A stretch of DNA of 56,511 bases from Liolophura sinensis. Taxonomy: Eukaryota; Mollusca; Polyplacophora; Chitonida; Chitonidae. This document shows positions 1 through 9,000 of the stretch, in pieces. The stretch is taken from NCBI RefSeq assembly GCF_032854445.1, contig NW_027018212.1:1-56511 (forward strand), read 5' to 3'. The notes below the pieces were generated by a model. The model did no database searches and was not told the origin of the DNA. It saw nothing but the letters and a program-made list of their open reading frames with translations. The translations under genes were made by a program, and so were the position numbers. Position 1 is the first letter of the stretch, and the number at the start of each line of letters is the position of its first letter.

Positions 1-2
1 TG

Positions 3-12
3 AATGATCATT
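3..12. other. Palindrome AATGATCATT, once per monomer
   Basis: Perfect 10-bp palindrome in the reference monomer. In monomers beginning TCAATGATCATTGATG (for example 550, 15937, 20329) it extends to a perfect 14-bp palindrome. In those beginning ATCAATGAATATTGATG (for example 12642, 16486, 19231, 20878) it has 6-bp arms ATCAAT/ATTGAT around GAAT. It could be a binding site for a dimeric protein or simply an AT-rich palindrome; no family is recognised. Confidence 0.5.
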
Positions 13-23
13 TATGTCATAAT

Positions 24-29
24 CACGTG
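24..29. promoter_or_regulatory. CACGTG E-box-type hexamer, once per monomer
   Basis: CACGTG is present at the same monomer position in nearly all units. Exceptions I saw are the blocks at 15388 and 26105 (TACGTG), 18682 and 29399 (CACCTG), and 36833 and 52499 (CCCGTG). The hexamer is the canonical core bound by bHLH factors in animals, plants and fungi; binding here is inference. Confidence 0.35.
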
Positions 30-81
30 CCCAGCAACGGCTCTTACTCCATGGAAACCAGGGAAATTTGCAATTTTTCAA

Positions 82-87
82 CAGCTG
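82..87. promoter_or_regulatory. CAGCTG hexamer, once per monomer
   Basis: CAGCTG lies 58 bp downstream of CACGTG, start to start, in almost every unit. It is altered to CACCTG in the blocks at 8805 and 10452. It is retained at the truncated-monomer junctions because the deletion ends just before it. An E-box-type core; function is inference. Confidence 0.3.
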
Positions 88-211
88 CTGATGCCTGGCT
101 CAATTGCGCATCTTTTGGCACCTTACTGAAGTGGGTCAGTGTTCAGTTGTACTTTTTACAGCAGACTGTATCAAGTACCTTGTGTTTTTCACGTACAAAT
201 GGTGTGGTTTT

Positions 212-223
212 TCTACACGTAGA
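212..223. other. Dyad TCTAC-AC-GTAGA, once per monomer
   Basis: Two 5-bp inverted arms separated by AC, inside TTTTTCTACACGTAGATAA. In every monomer I read, including the indel-rich ones, the arms are intact. This makes it one of the least variable parts of the unit. It may be a protein-binding dyad; no family is recognised. Confidence 0.5.
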
Positions 224-280
224 TAAAGACATTGAGATTGTCTTGGACTTAGAAGTAAGACAATTGCTGGGTGAGTTAAA

Positions 281-293
281 TGGGCTTAGCCCA
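281..293. other. Short inverted repeat TGGGC-TTA-GCCCA
   Basis: Five-bp arms around a 3-nt spacer. Unlike the two other dyads it is not preserved: variants include CTTGGCCC (spacer change), CTTAGCCG and CTTGTCCC (broken arm). It is probably incidental. Confidence 0.3.
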
Positions 294-372
294 AAGATTT
301 GACGTCTTCTGGGCTACCGAAGGGCACATAACTTATAGTCAAAAGTTGAATATAGTAATGACCAGTCGCGAT

Positions 373-385
373 TGTACAGAGTACA
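373..385. other. Dyad TGTAC-AGA-GTACA with variable centre
   Basis: Five-bp inverted arms around 3 nt. The centre is AGA in most units, AAA in others (near 15770, 19056, 20154, 35560, 38858) and ATA in others (near 16310, 20701, 39405). The arms were intact in every monomer I read. Possible dyad binding site or small hairpin; no function assigned. Confidence 0.5.
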
Positions 386-406
386 GTGTAGCCGATTTCA
401 ATTAAC

Positions 407-440
407 AAAAAGACCAGGTAAAAATGCAAAAGTGGAAAAA
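407..440. other. A-tract cluster, possible bent DNA
   Basis: Four A-tracts of 4-5 bases (about 407-411, 420-424, 428-431, 436-440) with mean centre spacing near 10 bp, built from an imperfect short repeat GCAAAAAT/GCAAAAGTG/GAAAAACTG. Phased A-tracts are known to curve DNA and are common in satellites. Curvature here is inferred from spacing only. Confidence 0.35.
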
Positions 441-672
441 CTGTTCCAGTGCTGCTGGTAAGAGGCTAATCCGACGTATTTTGTGACGAGAAATCGAATG
501 GTGCCTACCGCGTTGCTCTCCGACTAATACTTTTGGCTGTAGCGACAATTCAATGATCATTGATGTCATAATCACGTGCCCAGCAACGGCTCTTACTCCA
601 TGGAAACCAGGGAACTTTACAAATTTTTAACAGCTGCCGATGCCTGGCCCAATTCCGCATCTTTTGGCACCT

Positions 673-678
673 TATAAA
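673..678 (+). promoter_or_regulatory. TATAAA in class B monomers
   Basis: First example of the class B hexamer (CCTTATAAATGTGGG), monomer position 124-129. It is absent from class A (TTACTGAAG) and class C (TTATTCATG). It resembles a TATA box, but no transcript start or downstream gene can be seen, so promoter activity is unsupported. Confidence 0.2.
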
Positions 679-1647
679 TGTGGGTCTGTGTTTAGTTGTA
701 CTTTTTACAGCAGACTGTATCAAGTACCTTGTGTTTCTCACGTACAAATGGTGTGGTTTTTCTACACGTAGATAAAGACATTGAGATTGTCTTGGACTTA
801 GAAGTAAGACAATTGCTGGGTGAGTTAAATGGGCTTAGCCCAAAGATTTGACGTCTTCTGGGCTACCGAAGGGCACATAACTTATAGTCAAAAGTTGAAA
901 ATAGTAATGACCACTCGCGATTGTACAGAGTACAGTGTAGCCGATTTCAATTAACAAAAAGACCAGGCAAAAATGCAAAAGTGGAAAAACTGTTCCAGTG
1001 CTGCTGGTAAAATGCAAATCCGACGTATTTTGTGACGAGAAATCGAATGGTGTAAACCGCGTTGCTCTCCGACCAATACTTTTGGCTGTAGCGACAATTG
1101 AATGATCATTTATGTCATAATCACGTGCACAGCAACGGCTCTTACTCCATGGAAACCAGGGAAATTTGCAATTTTTCAACAGCTGCCGATGCCTGGCTCA
1201 ATTCCGCATGTTTTGGCACCTTACTGAAGTGGGTCAGTGTTCAGTTGTACTTTTTACAGCAGACTGTATCAAGTACCTTGTGTTTCTCACGTACAAATGT
1301 TGTGGTTTTTCTACACGTAGATAAAGACATTGAGATTGTCTTGCACTTAGAAGTAAGGCAATTGCTGGGTGAGTTAAATGGGCTTAGCCCAAAGATTTCA
1401 GGTCTTCTGGGCTACCGAAGGGCACATAACTTATAGTCAAAAGTTGAATATAGTAATGACCAGTCGCGATTGTACAGAGTACAGTGTAGCCGATTTCAAT
1501 TAACAAAAAGACCAGGCAAAAACGCAAAATTGGAAAAATTGTTCCAGTGCTGCTGGTAAGAGGCTAATCCGACGTATTTTGTGACGACAAATCGAATGGT
1601 GCAAACCGCGTTGCTCTCCGACCAATACTTTTGCCTGTAGTGACAAT

Positions 1648-2482
1648 TGAATGATCATTTATGTCATAATCACGTGCACAGCAACGGCTCTTACTCCATG
1701 GAAACCAGGGAAATTGGCAATTTTTCAACAGCTGCCGATGCCTGGCCCAATTCCGCATCTTTTGGCACCTTATAAATGTGGGTCTGTGGTCAGTTGTACT
1801 TTTTACAGCAGACTTTATCAAGTACCTTGCGTTTTTCACGTACAAATGGTGTGGTTTTTCTACACGTAGATAAAGACCATTGAGATTTTCTTGGACTTAG
1901 AAGTAAGACAATTGCTGGGTGAGTTAAATGGGCTTGGCCCAAAGATTTCAGGTCTTCTGGGCTACCGAAGGGCACATAACTTATAGTCAAAAGTTGATAT
2001 TAGCAATTTTTTAACAGCTGCCGATGCCTGGCCTAATTCCGCATCTTTTGGCACCTTATAAATGTGGGTCAGTGTTTAGTTGTACTTTTTACAGCAGACT
2101 GTATCAAGTGCCTTGTGTTTTTTATGTACAAATGGTGTGGTTTTTCTACACGTAGATAAAGACATTGAGATTGTCTTGGACTTAGAAGTAAGGCAATTGC
2201 TGGGTGAGTTAAATGGGCTTGGCCCAAAGATTTCAGGTGTTCTGGGCTACCGAAGGGCACATAACTTATAGTCAAAAGTTGAATATAGTAATGACCAGTC
2301 GCGATTGTACAGAGTACAGTGTAGCCGATTTCAATTAACAAAAAGACCAGGCAAAAATGCAAAAGTGGAAAAACTGTTCCAGTGCTGCTGGTAAGAGGCT
2401 AATCCGACGTATTTTGTGACGAGAAATCGAATGGTGCAATCCGCGTTGTCTCCGACCAATACTTTTTGGCTGTAGCGACAAT
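1648..2482 (+). repeat. Fused block with truncated monomer, site 1
   Basis: A monomer runs normally to its position 349 (GTCAAAAGTTGA) and then jumps into position 65 of the next monomer (TATTAGCAATTTTTTAACAG). The 264 bp from position 350 to position 64 of the following unit are lost. The junction lies near 1996-2000. Two bases (GA) are shared by both sides. This copy also has an extra C in GACCATTGAG near 1877 and a lost C in GTTGTCTCC near 2450. Confidence 0.93.
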
Positions 2483-5227
2483 TGAATGATCATTTATGTC
2501 ATAATCACGTGCCCAGCAACGGCTCTTACTCCATGGAAAACCAGTGAAATTTGCAAATTTTCAACAGCTGCCGATGCCTGGCCCAATTCCGCATCTTTGG
2601 CACCTTATAAATGTGGGTCAGTGTTTAGTTGTACTTTTTACAGCAGACTGTATCAAGTGCCTTGTGTTTTTCACGTACAAATGGTGTGGTTTTTCTACAC
2701 GTAGATAAAGACATTGAGATTGTCTTGGACTTAGAAGTAAGACAATTGCTGGGTGAGTTAAATGGGTTTGTCCCAATGATTTCAGGTCTTCTGGGCTACC
2801 GAAGGGCACATAACTTATAGTCAAAAGTTGAATATAGTAATGACCAGTCGCGATTGTACAGAGTACAGTGTAGCCGATTTCAATTAACAAAAAGACCAGG
2901 CAAAAATGCAAAAGTGCGAAAACTGTTCCAGTGCTGCTGGTAAGAGGCTAATCCGACGTATTTTGTGACGAGAAATCGAATGGTGCAAACCGCGTTGCTC
3001 TCCGACCAATACTTTTGGCTGTAGTGACAATTGAATGATCATTTATGTCATAATCACGTGCCCAGCAACGGCTCTTACTCCATGGAAACCAGTGAAATTT
3101 GCAAATTTTCAACAGCTGCCGATGCCTGGCTCAATTCCGCATCTTTTGGCACCTTACTGAAGTGGGTCAGTGTTCAGTTGTACTTTTTACAGCAGACTGT
3201 ATCAAGTACCTTGTGTTTTTCATGTACAAATGGTCTGGTTTTTCTACACGTAGATAAAGACATTGAGATTGTCTTGCACTTAGAAGTAAGGCAATTGCTG
3301 GGTGAGTTAAATGGGCTTAGCCCAAAGATTTGTCGTCTTCTGGGCTACCGAAGGGCACATAACTTATAGTCAAAAGTTGAATATAGTAATGACCAGTCGC
3401 GATTGTACAGAGTACAGTGTAGCCGATTTGAATGAACAAAAAGACCAGGTAAAAATGCAAAAGTGGAAAAACTGTTCCAGTGCTGCTGGTAAAAGGCTAA
3501 TCCGACGTATTTTGTGACGAGAAATCGAATGGTGTTACCCGCGTTGCTCTCTGACTAATACTTTTGTCTGTAGCGACAATTCAATGATGATTGATGTCAT
3601 AATCACGTGCCCAGCAACGGCTCTTACTCCATGGAAACCAGGGAACTTTACAATTTTTTAACAGCTGCCGATGCCTGGCCCAATTCCGCATCTTTTGGCA
3701 CCTTATAAATGTGGGTCAGTGTTTAGTTGTACTTTTTACAGCAGACTGTATCAAGTACCTTGTGTTTTTTATGTACAAATGGTGTGGTTTTTCTACACGT
3801 AGATAAAGACATTGAGATTTTCTTGCACTTAGAAGTAAGACAATTGCTGGGTGAGTTAAATGGGCTGGGCCCAAGGATTTCAGGTCTTCTGGGCTACCGA
3901 AGGGCACATAACTTATAGTCAAAAGTTGAATATAGTAATGACCAGTCGCGATTGTACAGAGTACAGTGTAGCCGATTTCAATTAACAAAAAGATCAGGGA
4001 AAAATGCAAAAGTGGAAAAACTGTTCCAGTGCTGCTGGTAAGAGGCTAATCCGACGTATTTTGTGACGAGAAATCGAATGGTGCAATCCGCGTTGCTCTC
4101 CGACCAATACGTTTGGCTGTAGCGACAATTGAATGATCATTTATGTCATAATCACGTGCCCAGCAACGGCTCTTACTCCATGGAAACCAGGGAAATTTAC
4201 AATTTTTCAACAGCTGCCGATGCCTGGCTCAATCCTGCATCTTTTGGCACCTTACTGAAGTGGGTCAGTGTTCAGTTGTACTTTTTACAGCAGACTGTAT
4301 CAAGTACCTTGTGTTTTTCACGTACAAATGGTGTGGTTTTTCTACACGTAGATAAAGACATTGAGATTGTCTTGCACTTAGAAGTAAGACAATTGCTGGG
4401 TGAGTTAAATGGGCTTAGCCGAAAGATTTGACGTCTTCTGGGCTACCGAAGGGCACATAACTTATAGTCAAAAGTTGAATATAGTAATGACCAGTCGCGA
4501 TTGTACAGAGTACAGTGTAGCCGATTTCAATTAACAAAAAGATCAGGCAAAAATGCAAAAGTGGAAAAACTGTTCCAGTGCTGCTGGTAAGAGGCTAATC
4601 CGAAGTATTTTGTGACGAGAAATCGAATGGTGCAATCCGCGTTGCTCTCCGACCAATACGTTTGGCTGTAGCGACAATTGAATGATCATTTATGTCATAA
4701 TCACGTGCCCAGCAACGGCTCTTACTCCATGGAAACCAGGTAAATTTGCAATTTTTCAACAGCTGCCGATGCCTGGCTCAATTCCGCATCTTTTGGCACC
4801 TTACTGAAGTGGGTCAGTGTTCAGTTGTACTTTTTACAGCAGACTGTATCAAGTACCTTGTGTTTTTCACGTACAAATGGTCTGGTTTTTCTACACGTAG
4901 ATAAAGACATTGAGATTTTCTTGCACTTAGAAGTAAGACAATTGCTGGGTGAGTTAAATGGGCTTAGCCCAAAGATTTCAGGTCTTCTGGGCTACCGAAG
5001 GGCACATAACTTATAGTCAAAAGTTGAATATAGTAATGACCAGTCGCGATTGTACAGAGTACAGTGTAGCCGATTTCAATTAACAAAAAGACCAGGTAAA
5101 AATGCAAAAGTGGAAAAACTGTTCCAGTGCTGCTGGTAAAATGCAAATCCGACGTATTTTGTGACGAGAAATCGAATGGTGTAAACCGCGTTGCTCTCCG
5201 ACCAATACTTTTGGCTGTAGCGACAAT

Positions 5228-6059
5228 TGAATGATCATTTATGTCATAATCACGTGCACAGCAACGGCTCTTACTCCATGGAAACCAGGGAAATTTCCAA
5301 TTTTTAACAGCTGCCGATGCCTGGCTCAATTCCGCATCTTTTGGCACCTTACTGAAGTGGGTCAGTGTTCAGTTGTACTTTTTACAGCAGACTGTATCAA
5401 GTACCTTGTGTTTTTCACGTACAAATGGTGTGGTTTTTCTACACGTAGATAAAGACATTGAGATTTTCTTGGACTTAGAAGTAAGACAATTGCTGGGTGA
5501 GTTAAATGGGCTTGGCCCAAAGATTTCAGTCTTCTGGGCTACCGAAGGGCACATAACTTATAGTCAAAAGTTGATATTAGCAATTTTTTAACAGCTGCCG
5601 ATGCCTGGCCCAATTCCGCATCTTTTGGCACCTTATAAATGTGGGTCAGTGTTTAGTTGTACTTTTTACAGCAGACTGTATCAAGTGCCTTGTGTTTTTT
5701 ATGTACAAATGGTGTGGTTTTTCTACACGTAGATAAAGACATTGAGATTGTCTTGGACTTAGAAGTAAGGCAATTGCTGGGTGAGTTAAATGGGCTTGGC
5801 CCAAAGATTTCAGGTCTTCTGGGCTACCGAAGGGCACATAACTTATAGTCAAAAGTTGAATATAGTAATGACCAGTCGCGATTGTACAGAGTACAGTGTA
5901 GCCGATTTCAATTAACAAAAAGACCAGGCAAAAATGCAAAAGTGGAAAAACTGTTCCAGTGCTGCTGGTAAGAGGCTAATCCGACGTATTTTGTGACGAG
6001 AAATCGAATGGTGCAATCCGCGTTGCTCTCCGACCAATACTTTTGGCTGTAGCGACAAT
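5228..6059 (+). repeat. Fused block with truncated monomer, site 2
   Basis: Same junction word, TTGATATTAGCAATTTTTT, as the other four sites, here starting at 5571. The block is 832 bp instead of 834 because of small single-base losses, including one T near 5303 and one G in TTTCAGTCTTC near 5527. Its left neighbour (4679) carries the GGTAAAATGCAAATCC variant that also precedes the truncated unit at 21427, 32144 and 40129. Confidence 0.93.
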
Positions 6060-9000
6060 TGAATGATCATTTATGTCATAATCACGTGCCCAGCAACGGC
6101 TCTTACTCCATGGAAACCAGGGAAATTGGCAATTTTTCAACAGCTGCCGATGCCTGGCTCAATTCTGCATCTTTTGGCACCTTATTCATTTGGGTCTGTG
6201 GTCAATTGTACTTTTTACAGCAGACTGTATCAAGTACCTTGTGTTTTTCATGTACAAATGGTGTGGTTTTTCTACACGTAGATAAAGACATTGAGATTGT
6301 CTTGGACTTAGAAGTAAGACAATTGCTGGGTGAGTTAAATGGGCTTGGCCCAATGATTTCAGGTCTTCTGGGCTACCGAAGGGCACATAACTTATAGTCA
6401 AAAGTTGAATATAGTAATGACCAGTCGCGATTGTACAGAGTACAGTGTAGCCGATTTCAATTAACAAAAAGACCAGGCAAAAATGCAAAAGTGCGAAAAC
6501 TGTTCCAGTGCTGCTGGTAAGAGGCTAATCCGACGTATTTTGTGACGAGAAATCGAATGGTGCAAACCGCGTTGCTCTCCGACCAATACTTTTGGCTGTA
6601 GTGACAATTGAATGATCATTTATGTCATAATCACGTGCCCAGCAACGGCTCTTACTCCATGGAAACCAGTGAAATTTGCAAATTTTCAACAGCTGCCGAT
6701 GCCTGGCCCAATTCGGCATCTTTTGGCACCTTATAAATGTGGGTCAGTGTTTAGTTGTACTTTTTACAGCAGACTGTATCAAGTGCCTTGTGTTTTTCAC
6801 GTACAAATGGTCTGGTTTTTCTACACGTAGATAAAGACATTGAGATTGTCTTGGACTTAGAAGTAAGACAATTGCTGGGTGAGTTAAATGGGCTTGTCCC
6901 AATGATTTCAGGTCTTCTGGGCTACCGAAGGGCACATAACTTATAGTCAAAAGTTGAATATAGTAATGACCAGTCGCGATTGTACAGAGTACAGTGTAGC
7001 CGATTTCAATTAACAAAAAGACCAGGCAAAAATGCAAAAGTGCGAAAACTGTTCCAGTGCTGCTGGTAAGAGGCTAATCCGACGTATTTTGTGACGAGAA
7101 ATCGAATGGTGCAAACCGCGTTTCACCCCGAAAAATACTTTTGCCTGTAGCGACAATTGAATGATCATTTATGTCATAATCACGTGCACAGCAACGGCTC
7201 TTACTCCATGGAAACCAGGGAAATTTGCAATTTTTCAACAGCTGCCGATGCCTGGCTCAATTCCGCATCTTTTGGCACCTTATAAATGTGGGTCAGTGTT
7301 TAGTTGTACTTTTTACAGCAGACTGTATCAAGTACCTTGTGTTTTTTATGTACAAATGGTGTGGTTTTTCTACACGTAGATAAAGACATTGAGATTGTCT
7401 TGGACTTAGAAGTAAGACAATTGCTGGGTGAGTTAAATGGGCTTAGCCCAAAGATTTCAGGTCTTCTGGGCTACCGAAGGGCACATAACTTATAGTCAAA
7501 AGTTGAATATAGTAATGACCAGTCGCGATTGTACAGAGTACAGTGTAGCCGATTTCAATTAACAAAAAGACCAGGCAAAAATGCAAAAGTGGAAAAACTG
7601 TTCCAGTGCTGCTGGTAAGAGGCTAATCCGACGTATTTTGTGACGAGAAATCAAATGGTGCAAACCGCGTTGCTCTCCGACCAATACTTTTGGCTGTAGT
7701 GACAATTGAATGATCATTTATGTCATAATCACGTGCCCAGCAACGGCTCTTACTCCATGGAAACCAGGGAAATTTGCAATTTTTCAACAGCTGCCGATGC
7801 CTGGCTCAATTCCGCATCTTTTGGCATCTTACTGAAGTGGGTCAGTGTTCAGTTGTACTTTTTACAGCAGACTGTATCAAGTACCTTGTGTTTTTCACGT
7901 ACAAATGGTGTGGTTTTTCTACACGTAGATAAAGACATTGAGATTGTCTTGCACTTAGAAGTAAAGCAATTGCTGGGTGAGTTAAATGGGCTTGGCCCAA
8001 AGATTTGACGTCTTCTGGGCTACCGAAGGGCACATAACTTATAGTCAAAAGTTGAATATAGTAATGACCATTCGCGATTGTACAGAGTACAGTGTAGCCG
8101 ATTTCAATTAACAAAAAGACCAGGCAAAAATGCAAAAGTGGAAAAACTGTTCCAGTGCTGCTGGTAAGAGGCTAATCCGACGTATTTTGTGACGAGAAAT
8201 CGAATGGTGCAAACCGCGTTGCTCTCCGACCAATACGTTTGGCTGTAGTGACAATTGAATGATCATTTATGTCATAATCACGTGCCCAGCAACGGCTCTT
8301 ACTCCATGGAAACCAGGGAAATTTGCAATTTTTCAACAGCTGCCGATACCTGGCTTAATTCCGCATCTTTTGGCACCTTACTGAAGTGGGTCAGTGTTCA
8401 GTTGTACTTTTTACAGCAGACTGTATCAAGTACCTTGTGTTTTTCACGTACAAATGGTGTGGTTTTTCTACACGTAGATAAAGACATTGAGATTGTCTTG
8501 CACTTAGAATTAAGACAATTGCTGGGTGAGTTAAATGGGCTTAGCCCAAAGATTTGACGTCTTCTGGGCTACCGAAGGGCACATAACTTATAGTCAAAAG
8601 TTGAAAATAGTAATGACCAGTCGCGATTGTACAGAGTACAGTGTAGCCGATTTCAATTAACAAAAAGACCAGGCAAAAATGCAAAAGTGGAAAAACTGTT
8701 CCAGTGCTGCTGGTAAGAGGCTAATCCGACGTATTTTGTGACGAGAAATCGAATGGTGCAATCCGCGTTGCTCTCCGACCAATACTTTTGGCTGTAGCGA
8801 CAATTGAATGATTATTTATGTCATAATCACGTGCCCAGCAACGGCTCTTACTCCATGGAAACCAGGGAAATTGGCAATTTTTCAACACCTGCCGATGCCT
8901 GGCTCAATTCCGCATCTTTTGGCACCTTATTCATGTGGGTCTGTGGTCAGTTGTACTTTTTACAGCAGACTGTATCAAGTACCTTGTGTTTTTCACGTAC

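Larger units (their letters stand above)
1..549 (+). repeat. Reference monomer (class A) with internal map
   Basis: First full monomer, used as a coordinate frame. Seen in order: palindrome AATGATCATT at 3-12; CACGTG at 24-29; CCATGG at 49-54; T-tract then CAGCTG at 82-87; class segment TTACTGAAG at about 123-131; T-tracts at 153-157, 185-189 and 208-212; dyad TCTAC-AC-GTAGA at 212-223; short stem TGGGC-TTA-GCCCA at 281-293; dyad TGTAC-AGA-GTACA at 373-385; A-tract cluster 407-440; CpG-rich tail from about 471 to 546. Length is 3 x 183. I found no internal duplication that would make the 549-bp unit a dimer or trimer of a smaller repeat. No promoter, terminator or gene can be supported; an open frame from ATG at 27 to 302 ends within the unit and is disrupted in other monomer classes. 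Confidence 0.9.

Noticed and set aside
281-293. TGGGC-TTA-GCCCA as a terminator or structural hairpin
   Set aside because: The arms are broken in many monomers (CTTAGCCG, CTTGTCCC) without compensation, and no T-run follows.
1-549. 5S rRNA, tRNA or snRNA gene repeat
   Set aside because: No Pol III A/B boxes of the GGTTCGA type, no 5S internal control sequence and no snRNA signature were found on either strand.
1-549. Transposon or LTR origin of the monomer
   Set aside because: No terminal inverted repeats, target-site duplications, primer-binding site or polypurine tract, and no transposase or reverse transcriptase motif in any frame.
540-570. CENP-B box in the monomer
   Set aside because: The best candidate, minus-strand ATTCGATTTCTCGTCAC, fails the required A and CGGG positions of the core nTTCGnnnnAnnCGGGn.
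1098-1436. Recurrent 100-112-codon frame in class A monomers (starts at TTG) and a recurrent 97-codon minus-strand frame, as a possible tandem gene family
   Set aside because: The frame is cut by TAA in class B and by other changes elsewhere, several frames are open at once on both strands, and the plus frame usually lacks an ATG at its start. Unit and deletion lengths are multiples of 3, which keeps the phase by chance. I recognise no protein family.
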